The notes below the pieces were generated by a model, which was not told the origin of the DNA, searched no databases, and saw only the letters and a list, made by a program, of their open reading frames with translations. 64,000 bases of DNA from the NCBI RefSeq assembly GCF_033449965.1, contig NZ_CP137761.1, forward strand, positions 3,224,001 through 3,288,000, in the 5' to 3' direction. The DNA is from Bacillus sp. T3. Lineage in GTDB: Bacteria > Bacillota > Bacilli > Bacillales > Cytobacillaceae. The translations under genes were made by a program, and so were the position numbers. Shown here one piece after another: positions 10,936 through 19,391 of this stretch. Positions within the stretch are counted from its first letter, which is position 1. The number at the start of each line of letters is the position of its first letter.

Positions 10936-11098
10936 TGGTTAGCCTCCCGATTATTCCATATATGTAAAGGGCAGTGCTTACCCTTAGATCCGCTTAGTTT
11001 TCTTCTTCGTCCCTAGTTAGTTATCCCCTAAAATGGAAAATATCATATGCAGGAGCTTAAACATTTTTTGTTTACAGTAATGCTATTGATATGAATAA

Positions 11099-11147
11099 GA
11101 GGCTGACTCAAAATGTCGTTGATTTACGATCATTTTGAGTCAGCCTC
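11099..11147. terminator. Long perfect inverted repeat, probable terminator after the MFS gene
   Basis: A 17-bp arm GAGGCTGACTCAAAATG pairs perfectly with CATTTTGAGTCAGCCTC around a 15-base loop. It follows the MFS stop codon on the minus strand. The T run is weak, so it may instead be a mobile repeat used as terminator. Confidence 0.6.
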
Positions 11148-11166
11148 ACAACAGTTTAACATTAAC

Positions 11167-12444
11167 TTATTTAGCTACATCTGATTGAATCTTAACTTCA
11201 ATACGTTGCTTCTTTATCACTACCACAAATAGACTTGCTACTATACAAAATATTCCTGCTAGAGTAAACGCCCATGAATAGGAGTTAAAAATGTTATAAA
11301 TGACCCCTGCTCCACCTGCTGCTACCGCTGCACCTAATTGGTGAGATGCAAATATCCATCCGTATACGATTACACTTTTTTCTTTTCCAAAGATTTGCCT
11401 TGAGATATTAATAGTAGGAGGAACTGTTGCAATCCAATCTAAACCATAAAATACCGAAAATATAATAAGCAGCGTCATTGACCCTTTAGAAAGTGCAAAT
11501 GGGAGGAATACAAGTGAGGCTCCTCTCAAACCGTAATACCAAAACAATAACCATCGATTATCAAATCGATCAGATAGCCAACCAGAAAGAGTCGAACCTA
11601 TTAAATCAAACACTCCCATCAATGAAAGCATGGATGCAGCTGCAACCGCAGTAAAACCAAATCCTATACAATAAGAAATAAAGTGAGTGCCAATTAAACC
11701 ACTGGTCGAAAGTCCACAGACAAAGAAGCTTACCGCTAGCAACCAAAACTCCTTGACTTTTACCACTTCAAATAACGTCATAAAGGCAATACTTACAGGG
11801 TTTTTCTTTTCGACAATTTCACTCACACTCACACTCAATTCCACTTCTACCCCATATGGAAGGGCACCTATTTCTTTTGGTGAGTTTTTCATAAATAATA
11901 GGATGACTGATAGAATTATGACGCAAAGAATTAGGATCAGGCCCATGGCCCATTTCCATGAATGCGTTTCTACAATGATCGCAAGTATTGGAAGAAGGAC
12001 TAATTGTCCTGTTGCCGTACTGGCTGTTAAAATACCCAGTGCGAGCCCTCTCCTTTTTTCAAACCATGTATTCGCAATATATGGGCTTAATACAGTTAGG
12101 AATAACCCTGAACCCAAGCCTATAATAACTCCCCAAATCAAGATTAATTGCCAAGGTTTCACCATAATAAAGGTGAGCAACACCCCAACCAATAACGTTG
12201 TCATGGCAAAAATCATCATTTTCTTAACGCCGATTACCTCTATTAGAGCCGCCATAAAAGGACCAGATATACCGTATAGTAGAAGCCCTACCGCAAAAGC
12301 AAATGAGATCGTTGAGCGTTCCCATCCGAAGTCGGTTTCAAAAGGGACAATGAAGACTCCTGATGATGAACGGATTATCCCTGCTATAAGAATCGAAAAA
12401 AAAGCGACTAATAAAATAACCCAACTATAATGAATACGTTTCAA
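11167..12444 (-). CDS. Major facilitator superfamily transporter
   Basis: A 425-residue membrane protein with twelve predicted hydrophobic segments and a charged central loop (about residues 190-215). The early part SSSGVFIVPFETDFGWERSTIS resembles monocarboxylate/oxalate-formate type MFS carriers. The start is TTG at 12444 with GGGGTG upstream. It lies about 50 bases after phzF on the same strand and could be in the same MocR-controlled unit. Substrate unknown. Confidence 0.8.
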   Translation of the reverse strand: MKRIHYSWVILLVAFFSILIAGIIRSSSGVFIVPFETDFGWERSTISFAFAVGLLLYGISGPFMAALIEVIGVKKMMIFAMTTLLVGVLLTFIMVKPWQLILIWGVIIGLGSGLFLTVLSPYIANTWFEKRRGLALGILTASTATGQLVLLPILAIIVETHSWKWAMGLILILCVIILSVILLFMKNSPKEIGALPYGVEVELSVSVSEIVEKKNPVSIAFMTLFEVVKVKEFWLLAVSFFVCGLSTSGLIGTHFISYCIGFGFTAVAAASMLSLMGVFDLIGSTLSGWLSDRFDNRWLLFWYYGLRGASLVFLPFALSKGSMTLLIIFSVFYGLDWIATVPPTINISRQIFGKEKSVIVYGWIFASHQLGAAVAAGGAGVIYNIFNSYSWAFTLAGIFCIVASLFVVVIKKQRIEVKIQSDVAK

Positions 12445-12497
12445 ACCATCACCCCGTTGTCATGTAAAAATAAATCCAGACCAAACTAAAGCGAATA

Positions 12498-13280
12498 TTA
12501 CATCCCTAAATTTAGATCAGCTACAGAATAAAGAACTGCTCTTCCAGCCATTTTCACTCGTGTTCCTTCATGTTTACAATAAAGCGTTCCACCTCTACTT
12601 GATAATTGTCTAGCCACCATTTCCTTTTTTCCTAGTCTATTTGCCCAAAACGGAATTAAACCACAGTGTAAGGAACCTGTTACGGGATCTTCATTTACTT
12701 TTAGCTTAGGGAAAAAACCTCGAGAAACAAAATCATAATCGCTACCTTGAGCCGTAACACAAACACCCAATCCTTCAGGTAATCTTTCTAATAGTGCAAA
12801 ATTAGGGTTTATGTTTATCACTTCTTCCTCGGACTCAAGTATGAATACGAGATCTCTATTTAAGAATGTCTCTTTTGGCACAAGCCCCAAAGCGCGGATC
12901 ATTTGCTCAGTAACAGAAATTTCTTCTGAAGGAACAGAAGGGAAATCCAGTTCATACAAGTCATTTTGTTTAGATACAGTTAATTCTCCACTCATTGTAT
13001 TAAACATGACAGATTCCAATTGCTTTTCATAAAATTCCAGGATGATAAATGCTGTTGCTAACGTTGCGTGCCCACAAAGGTTAATCTCTCCTCCAGGCGT
13101 GAACCATCTCAGTCGATAAAATTCTCCTTCTTTTACTGCAAAAGCTGTTTCCGATAGGTTATTTTCAATGGCTATATTCTGCATTAGTTCATCAGAAATC
13201 CAATCATTCATAATACAAACCCCCGCTGGATTTCCTTCAAAAACCTTTTCTGCAAATGCATCGACTACATAATATTTCAT
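12498..13280 (-). CDS. PhzF family isomerase/epimerase-like protein
   Basis: A 260-residue protein with the two-lobed diaminopimelate-epimerase-like fold. Family motifs: DAFAEKVFEGNPAGVC near the N-terminus, catalytic Glu in NNLSETAF (about residue 44), GGEINLCGHATLA and a GSLHCGL segment. In phenazine producers PhzF isomerises a dihydroanthranilate; in Bacillus such genes serve unknown small molecules. It is divergent from a MocR-type regulator across a 106-bp promoter region containing repeated sites. Confidence 0.85.
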   Translation of the reverse strand: MKYYVVDAFAEKVFEGNPAGVCIMNDWISDELMQNIAIENNLSETAFAVKEGEFYRLRWFTPGGEINLCGHATLATAFIILEFYEKQLESVMFNTMSGELTVSKQNDLYELDFPSVPSEEISVTEQMIRALGLVPKETFLNRDLVFILESEEEVININPNFALLERLPEGLGVCVTAQGSDYDFVSRGFFPKLKVNEDPVTGSLHCGLIPFWANRLGKKEMVARQLSSRGGTLYCKHEGTRVKMAGRAVLYSVADLNLGM

Positions 13281-13292
13281 CTTATTTCCCCC

Positions 13293-13370
13293 AGTGTTAT
13301 AATCTGTTTAATAATTTAAGGGTAGTTTACATCTGATTATATATAACACTCAACTCCCATGTATAACACT
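13293..13370. promoter_or_regulatory. Probable MocR operator sites between phzF and its regulator
   Basis: TATAACACT occurs as a direct repeat at 13342-13350 and 13362-13370, exactly 20 bp apart (two helical turns), and inverted (AGTGTTATA) at 13293-13301. Direct repeats at helical spacing are typical of dimeric MocR regulators, and the sites lie just upstream of the mocR start. Confidence 0.55.
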
Positions 13371-13386
13371 TAAAGGAGAAAGGCTT

Positions 13387-14868
13387 ATGCATATTGAAAT
13401 TCAACGGAATTCTGGCATTTCATTAACAAAACAAATATACCATTCGATTCTCGATCATATCCGTTCCAATCTCTTAGAAGAAGATTTACAATTACCTTCT
13501 GTACGCGAGCTCTCAAAACAGCTGGGGGTAAGTTTAGTTACGGTAGTAAAGGCTTATCAAAAGCTAGAACAGGATGGATTTATCACGTCTGTACAAGGGA
13601 AAGGAACGTTTATAAGAAAGACAAAAATGGAAGGAAAAGAAAAGAAAGAAGGAACCAGTTCTTCATTCGATTGGCAGCTTTCCGTTCAAGATTATTTACC
13701 AAGGTCTCAATTTGCTCGTTTTCATCAAGTCCCTGAAAAGATTCATCTTTCATCTAATATGATTGATCCCGGACTTCTACCTAATCGATATTTAGAGCAA
13801 GAGATTAATAGAATGCTTTCTGTTAACCCGAAAGTTCTCTCACAGTATGGTGAGATTCAAGGTGATAAAGTACTTAGGCAGGCAATGGTTGAGTATTTAC
13901 AAAGGATGGAGCTATCAACTTCACCTGATAACATTTTAGTTACAAGTGGTTCTCAACAAGGGATTGACCTCATTGCTCGTACATTCGTTGGACCAGGTGA
14001 TGTGGTAGTCATGGAAGCCCCCACTTATCCTGGAGCTATTGATGTATTTCGCGGAAGAGGTGCTATCATTCTTACCGTTCCTGTTGATAGTGATGGAATG
14101 AGAGTTGATTTACTTCAGAATTTGTGTGATAAATATAATCCAAAAATCATTTATACAATCCCCACTTTTCACAATCCAACTGGTGCTGTAATGACCACGA
14201 AACGCCGCAGACAAATTCTTGAGATTGCTAAAAGTACACAGTGCATAGTGATTGAGGATGATCCATGTAGTGAAATCTATTTTGAAAGAAAGCCTCCAGC
14301 ATCAATAAAAAGTCTGGACAAAGACGGTCATGTCATTTACTTGAAAGGTTTAAGCAAAATATTAGCTCCTGGTTGTAGAATAGCCATTTTGGCTGCTTCT
14401 GGTTCTATATTCAAACGCCTATTAGCTGCAAAGGCTAACACTGATTTAGGGAGTCCTTTACTTACACAGAAAGCCATCGTTCCTTTTATAACTTCAAAAA
14501 GAATGATGGACCATCTAAAAAAATTAAGAACAGCACTAAAAATAAGGCGTGATCATGTTCTGGAAATTTTGTCACAACATTCACCTGATGAAGTTTCTTG
14601 GTTCATTCCAAAAGGAGGATTAAACGTATGGCTCACTCTTCCTTCTTGGATAAATACTGATCACATCTTAATAGAAGCTAAGAAAGAACAAATCACTTTT
14701 TTACCTGGGTCAGCTTGTTACCCTACAGAACAAGAAAATCACCATTTACGACTAAGCTTTTCTTATATGAATGAACAACAATTAACAGAAGGTGTGAAAA
14801 ACATTTGTAACATCCTTCAATCCACGATTGAATTAAAAATAAAACAGGATAGCTCGCCGCATTTTTGA
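13387..14868 (+). CDS. MocR-type transcription regulator (GntR HTH fused to class I aminotransferase domain)
   Basis: A 493-residue regulator. An N-terminal winged helix (about 10-75; LPSVRELSKQLGVSLVTVVK, QGKGTFIRK) is joined to a fold-type I PLP domain; the PLP-binding lysine is in YLKGLSKILAPGCRIA and the NPTG loop appears as HNPTGAV. Such proteins sense PLP adducts of amines or amino acids and control a divergent gene. Here the divergent genes are phzF and the MFS transporter. The start ATG follows AAAGGAGAA. Confidence 0.88.
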   Translation: MHIEIQRNSGISLTKQIYHSILDHIRSNLLEEDLQLPSVRELSKQLGVSLVTVVKAYQKLEQDGFITSVQGKGTFIRKTKMEGKEKKEGTSSSFDWQLSVQDYLPRSQFARFHQVPEKIHLSSNMIDPGLLPNRYLEQEINRMLSVNPKVLSQYGEIQGDKVLRQAMVEYLQRMELSTSPDNILVTSGSQQGIDLIARTFVGPGDVVVMEAPTYPGAIDVFRGRGAIILTVPVDSDGMRVDLLQNLCDKYNPKIIYTIPTFHNPTGAVMTTKRRRQILEIAKSTQCIVIEDDPCSEIYFERKPPASIKSLDKDGHVIYLKGLSKILAPGCRIAILAASGSIFKRLLAAKANTDLGSPLLTQKAIVPFITSKRMMDHLKKLRTALKIRRDHVLEILSQHSPDEVSWFIPKGGLNVWLTLPSWINTDHILIEAKKEQITFLPGSACYPTEQENHHLRLSFSYMNEQQLTEGVKNICNILQSTIELKIKQDSSPHF

Positions 14869-15078
14869 TTTAGATTCTAAGTCAGCTAGCTTTTTTATAC
14901 TATCTATCTTTTTGTTTAACCCCATGATTTGCATTATCTTCCGTAACCTGTTATGATAAGAAAGAATTATTTTTGTTCGGTGTTATAGGATAGTATGAAT
15001 ATTGAGTTTTCGTCTTGAGCATCACTTTGGGCAAGGATAGTATTACATTGTGCGTTAATGCACTAGGAGGCAACAAAA

Positions 15079-15279
15079 ATGGAACAAGGTACAGTTAAAT
15101 GGTTTAATGCAGAAAAAGGATTTGGATTTATCGAGCGTGAAAATGGAGACGACGTATTCGTACACTTCTCTGCTATCCAAAGTGAAGGTTTCAAATCTTT
15201 AGACGAAGGTCAAAAAGTAACGTTTGACGTTGAGCAAGGTGCACGTGGAGCTCAAGCTGCTAACGTTCAAAAAGCTTAA
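15079..15279 (+). CDS. Cold-shock protein (CspB/CspD family)
   Basis: A 66-residue single-strand nucleic-acid-binding OB-fold protein with RNP1 KGFGFIE and RNP2 VFVHFSA. It acts as an RNA chaperone. AGGAGG lies just upstream, next to a small hairpin GTGC/GCAC that could influence initiation. It is monocistronic and ends at a strong terminator. Length and sequence match the CspB/C/D group. Confidence 0.95.
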   Translation: MEQGTVKWFNAEKGFGFIERENGDDVFVHFSAIQSEGFKSLDEGQKVTFDVEQGARGAQAANVQKA

Positions 15280-15298
15280 TCTTAATTAGATTATACAA

Positions 15299-15328
15299 AC
15301 AGGCTCTCCTCTGAGAGCCTGTTTTTTA
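15299..15328 (+). terminator. Terminator of the cold-shock gene
   Basis: Stem CAGGCTCTC/GAGAGCCTG with a short loop, followed by six T residues, 20 bases after the stop. Confidence 0.85.
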
Positions 15329-15578
15329 TATTAACTGTATAATACTAATTGATTGTAAATGAGCCAAATATTAAGTGGATAAAAATAACTCGATACCTAC
15401 TCCTACCAATATCAAATTAGAGAGCACAATAAATTTATGAAAAAAAGCCTTTTTCCTTCTTGGATCAAAGCACCCTATTGTTGAATTAGAAAGGGACAGA
15501 TAAAAAAATCGCCATCGATAAAACTGAAAATGTATAAGAATCACTTACTTTAACTTAAATACGATTATTGGGTAGCGA

Positions 15579-16172
15579 TTAAATTCTACCAATGTAATTT
15601 GGATCCCTAATAATTCCAGATTGACCTGGTACCCAATTAGCAGAAACTCCTTCCCCTGTCCTTCTACTATACTGTATTCCTTGAATGACCCTTAAAATCT
15701 CGTAAACATTTCGACCAACTTCTGGTGGATTAACAAATTTGGAAACAATCATTCCTTCTGGATCGATTATAATGGTTGCTCTGAAAGTAGACCCGTTTTC
15801 TTCATTTAACACTCTGTAGGCTTTACTAATTTTATGTGTTCGATCACTTAATAGTGGAAACTTCACTTGAGAAGCAGAAGGAGACACCTCAGTAAAAACC
15901 TTATGGGAATACACACTGTCAGTACTTATGGCAAGTACTTCTGTATTTAAGTACCTCAATTGATTATAAATAGCAGCGACCGCTGCCAATTCTGTCGGTC
16001 AAACAAAAGTAAAATCACTCGCATAAAAAAATAAGATTACCCATTTTCCGCGATAACTTTCTAGGCGAATTTCTTTAATTTTCTTTTCTACATTGTCGTA
16101 AGCTTCTGCCACAAACAGAGGTGCTAAATCATTTGTTTGTGCACAATATGGTTGCATACAGTCCTCATACAT
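15579..16172 (-). CDS. Selenocysteine-containing peroxiredoxin (AhpC/TSA family)
   Basis: Read through the UGA at 15999-16001, this encodes 197 residues of a typical peroxiredoxin. The UGA falls at the peroxidatic Cys: YASDFTFV-U-PTELAAV against the canonical FTFVCPTE, giving Sec58. Eleven bases after the UGA begins a hairpin GGCAGC-GGUC-GCUGCU whose apical GGUC and position nearly match E. coli fdhF SECIS. The frame is open and conserved on both sides (start ATG 16172 with AGGAGG 10 bases upstream; WVPGQSGI near the end). The C-terminal CPxNW motif that holds the resolving Cys is VSANW here; Cys5 and Cys10 at the N-terminus are unusual. The predicted role is hydroperoxide reduction. Nonsense mutation is the alternative but fits poorly. 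Confidence 0.85.
15971..15988 (-). promoter_or_regulatory. Bacterial SECIS element of the selenoperoxiredoxin
   Basis: A 7-bp stem (U-A, G-U, then GCAGC/GCUGC) closes a GGUC loop at +18 to +21 after the UGA. E. coli fdhF has GGUC at +19 to +22. This is the expected SelB binding hairpin inside the coding sequence. Confidence 0.75.
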
Positions 16173-16302
16173 ATGACATTGTCCTCCTTATCAAAAAGTT
16201 CAACTCATTTATCCATATGTATGAGACAAATATATGGTGTGTCTAAAATTTCCGTGTCCACCTTTCCAATTCTTTTTCATTTATCCAAGTATATTCAGGA
16301 AT

Positions 16303-16680
16303 TTAAAGTATCACTCCTGAAAAATCTCCTTTTAACACTTCTTTTTCATTCTGATTTTTACATATGAATGATGCCACAATAGCTGTTCTATTATTTTCTT
16401 GCCTTTCGTATTTTTCAATTTTCACTTCACATATGATTGTATCGCCCGTAAACACAGGTCTTAAAAATTCAAAATTCATATTACGGGCAAGTACATTATG
16501 ATCACCACCTACTTTTGTTGGTAGAGTTGCAGTTAATAACCCTTGAATAACAAGTCTCCCCTGTGCATCTGGGGTTAAATGGTGAATTCCTTCGTCACCT
16601 GATATTTCTGTAAATAATTCAACATCCCTTATTGTAAAAGTCCGTTCAAACGTAATGATATCTCCTACTGTTACTGACAT
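16303..16680 (-). CDS. MaoC-like/hotdog-fold dehydratase
   Basis: A 125-residue single hotdog-domain protein. VTVGDIITFERTFTIRDVELFTEISGDEG and the later FLRPVFTGDTIICEVKI are typical of MaoC/enoyl-CoA hydratase 2-like proteins; the usual D-x5-H catalytic pattern is only partly present (SGDEGIHHL). The start ATG follows AGGGG. It is 25 bases after an MBL-fold gene on the same strand. A role in acyl-CoA or acyl-ACP hydration is inferred from the family and the FadR-like box upstream. Confidence 0.75.
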   Translation of the reverse strand: MSVTVGDIITFERTFTIRDVELFTEISGDEGIHHLTPDAQGRLVIQGLLTATLPTKVGGDHNVLARNMNFEFLRPVFTGDTIICEVKIEKYERQENNRTAIVASFICKNQNEKEVLKGDFSGVIL

Positions 16681-16705
16681 TTATATTACCCCTAAAGACT
16701 TTTTG

Positions 16706-17638
16706 TTAAATAAGAGTATCTTGAGTTTTCCAATCTTTCGGTTTTACGTTCTTATTATTCCAGTTCTTTCGCGGAGCTTGGTATGATGTAGTAGCGATTA
16801 AATAATTATTGTGCCAGCTTGCAGCACCAGAACGAATCATTTCATCAAGCAGAATTTGAATAAATTCTTCTGGCTGATACTGAAAAGAGTAGCGTGCAAA
16901 ATCTTGGAACCAACCACAATTTAGTAGGTAGTCATCGATTTCTTCTTTTGCCAATCCGTTTTTAATGATTAGTGTGAAGGCAAAAATTCGCTTACAGGCA
17001 TGCCATGCCACTTTTTCTGGTGTTTGAAGCCACTTTACAAATCTTCCTCTTGCTGTATCAATTGCTACTAAAGGATTTTCAATTTGCGGTCCATGCCCTG
17101 AATAGGCCTGACTGATCTGTAGCTTGGACAAACGCTCCAAACTTTCTATAGATCGTTGGATAGAAGAAACACCCTCTCGAAAGTTATTTAACCATCCAAT
17201 ATCATTCCTGTGAAAGAGATCGCCGCAAATCAATATCTCAGTTTCAGGTTCATATAAGGAAATATGACCTAATGTATGCCCTGGTGTGTGTAAGACTTTC
17301 AATATCCTACTTCCAGTGTTAATCTCTTCGTTATCTGATAACTTTGTATTAACTTGATAAGGTTCTACAGGTTGATCTAACCATTCTGCACAACACGCTT
17401 CCGGATCACAGGTATTAATTAAATCTGCCTCCCATTTATGAGCCGCAATCTTAACATCATATTTTTTTTGAAAATGAGAATTGCCCCCGACATGGTCACT
17501 ATGATAGTGTGTATTCACAATAAGGTGAAACGCTTCGGGTGAAAGACCTGCTTCTTTAATTAATCGTTCAGTTTCTTTCACATCACTCCCGAAACCAGTA
17601 TCAATAAGGATGGGTAACTCATCCTTAATAAGGACCAT
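16706..17638 (-). CDS. MBL-fold metallo-hydrolase
   Basis: A 310-residue beta-lactamase-fold hydrolase with metal motif THYHSDHVGG, HTPGHTLGH and ICGDLFH; the C-terminal helical half (about 200-300) has a winged-helix-like DUF pattern. Annotated from ATG 17638, but the same frame continues upstream with family-like residues (IIFFERKFPSANM) to a GGAGG at 17698-17702 without any standard start, so the true N-terminus may be about 17 residues longer with a rare or mis-sequenced start codon. Substrate unknown; it is cotranscribed with the hotdog dehydratase. Confidence 0.8.
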   Translation of the reverse strand: MVLIKDELPILIDTGFGSDVKETERLIKEAGLSPEAFHLIVNTHYHSDHVGGNSHFQKKYDVKIAAHKWEADLINTCDPEACCAEWLDQPVEPYQVNTKLSDNEEINTGSRILKVLHTPGHTLGHISLYEPETEILICGDLFHRNDIGWLNNFREGVSSIQRSIESLERLSKLQISQAYSGHGPQIENPLVAIDTARGRFVKWLQTPEKVAWHACKRIFAFTLIIKNGLAKEEIDDYLLNCGWFQDFARYSFQYQPEEFIQILLDEMIRSGAASWHNNYLIATTSYQAPRKNWNNKNVKPKDWKTQDTLI

Positions 17639-17726
17639 GTTTGCACTTGGAAACTTTCTTTCAAAGAAAATAATATTAGATTGTTTGATAAGCCAATCCT
17701 CCTTATATTTGACGAATAAATAATAA

Positions 17727-17744
17727 TGAATGAACGTTCAATCA
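17727..17744. promoter_or_regulatory. FadR/TetR-like palindromic operator
   Basis: TGAATGAACGTTCAATCA is a near-perfect palindrome (TGAATGA, 4-base centre, TCAATCA). It matches the layout of the B. subtilis FadR box (TGAATGA, 4 bases, TCATTCA) except for two positions and lies in the promoter region of the MBL-hotdog pair. Confidence 0.5.
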
Positions 17745-17789
17745 TTATTATACAAAATATTCTAAATATTTAAAATAAAAAACCCCCCC

Positions 17790-18566
17790 TTAATATAATT
17801 GTGACTTATATTCAAATGCCGTTGTTCCGTATACACTTTTAAAATGTTTATTTAGATGGGTTAAATCAACAAAACCACATTGCGCTACTGCCGAATAAAT
17901 ATCCCCATTTTTTTCTATAATATGTTTTGCTTGTTCAATCTTGCAGTTAAGAAAGTATTGGTATGGCGAAATTCCAGTATGAGCCTTGAATAATCTGATA
18001 AACTGAAACTTCGATAAATCAAGCTCCTTACAGATTTCATCAAGTTTAAGTACAGTTTGAAGGTTGTTATGCAGTATATCCTTAGCTTTTCTAATAAGAA
18101 CATTATCTTTCTTATTTTCTATAGAAACATCAGTTTGAATAAGGTTATCTGTTAGGGATAAGAATAATTCAATGCACAGAGCCTCATCTTTTTCGCACAA
18201 TATTGCATTAGAAAGACGTAAAATTCTTTGTTGAAGTCGATAATCATATACAACTGGTGTTGAAAAACGGATAATATCCTTTTTTTCGGTGACCTCTGTA
18301 ATTAATTGTGGTTCAACATAAAGCATTATATAATCCAGACCTACCGCATCATGTGCCATCCCGTCATGTGCCTGTTCTGGATTAAAAAGCATTACGCCAT
18401 TCTGATAGGATAATTGTAAGCTTCCATCAAGGGTATAGTGTTGAATACCACGCAATGTTACACCTATTGCATACTCCTGGTGAGCGTGCTTTTTGTACGT
18501 AAAATCAGTAATACTCGCAGACAACGCAGTAATACCTACCGATTTTTTATAGATAAATTTGTTCAT
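17790..18566 (-). CDS. AraC family transcription regulator
   Basis: A 258-residue regulator with an N-terminal cupin-like sensing domain (HAHQEYAIGVTLRG) and a C-terminal double HTH (about 160-258: KLDEICKELDLSKFQFIRLF, GISPYQYFLN, AVAQCGFVDLTHLNKHFK). ATG 18566 is chosen over 18575 because AGAGGTG lies 7 bases upstream. It is followed on the same strand by no gene but preceded by the LysE exporter, a pair typical of amino-acid export control (AraC-LysE). Confidence 0.85.
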   Translation of the reverse strand: MNKFIYKKSVGITALSASITDFTYKKHAHQEYAIGVTLRGIQHYTLDGSLQLSYQNGVMLFNPEQAHDGMAHDAVGLDYIMLYVEPQLITEVTEKKDIIRFSTPVVYDYRLQQRILRLSNAILCEKDEALCIELFLSLTDNLIQTDVSIENKKDNVLIRKAKDILHNNLQTVLKLDEICKELDLSKFQFIRLFKAHTGISPYQYFLNCKIEQAKHIIEKNGDIYSAVAQCGFVDLTHLNKHFKSVYGTTAFEYKSQLY

Positions 18567-18591
18567 TACGATCACCTCTACATTAACTTAC

Positions 18592-19167
18592 CTACATCCA
18601 AATCATTATTGCGGAATATGTTAAAAATAATGCCATTATTACATTAACCATCTTACTATGATTCTGAATAAAGTTCTTAAAAATTGTACCGAAAAGTACC
18701 CATGTAATAAATGCCAAAAATCCAATAAGAGTTATAGCTAAAACACTCATTGTCACAGCTGGTATTTCGATATAGTTGGGCAAAATAAAGCTTGGAATTA
18801 CAGTCATTGTGAACAGTACCACCTTTGGATTTAAAAACTGCATTAGAAAACCTGACCTAAAAGTAGCAGCTTCATTTACATTTGGCTGTGATGCATCCAT
18901 TTTATATATTTGAAAAGCAAGATAAAGCATATAAAAGCTTCCGATTATCTGCATAACAATTAAAATTTTTGGTATGACCGTTAGAAGCAAAGTATTTAAC
19001 ATTGCAGAAATAGCAAGTAATAAACCAAAAGCAATTGTTGCTCCATACGTATATTCCATTGCCTTTTTTGGCCCCCAATTATGCACTGTGGATAAAATAA
19101 CGATATTAGTCGGACCTGGCGTAAAAGTAACAATAAAACAGTAAATTAAAAAAGATGTAATATTCAT
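18592..19167 (-). CDS. LysE family amino-acid or metabolite exporter
   Basis: A 191-residue membrane protein with six hydrophobic segments and the LysE/RhtB signature FTPGPTNIVILSTVHNWGPKK near the N-terminus and QFLNPKVVLF in the centre. ATG 19167 is supported by AAAGGA upstream. The gene is 25 bases before the AraC regulator and likely shares its transcript. Substrate not predictable. Confidence 0.85.
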   Translation of the reverse strand: MNITSFLIYCFIVTFTPGPTNIVILSTVHNWGPKKAMEYTYGATIAFGLLLAISAMLNTLLLTVIPKILIVMQIIGSFYMLYLAFQIYKMDASQPNVNEAATFRSGFLMQFLNPKVVLFTMTVIPSFILPNYIEIPAVTMSVLAITLIGFLAFITWVLFGTIFKNFIQNHSKMVNVIMALFLTYSAIMIWM

Positions 19168-19391
19168 GAGAAAAATTCCTTTCAAAATAGTCTCATATGA
19201 ATATACATCTTAAATGTAAATCGCATATAGTATATTATTGCGGGATTATAGAAAGTTAAACCCCATAGAACGTATTCCTTAATTTCAATTTATTGTAATT
19301 TACAAGTTTGATATAGTCTTCATTATTCCTTGATACTTTAATAGCAAAAAGCGTTCCTTTTTGATTCAGAAAAGCCTATTAAACCCAACAT

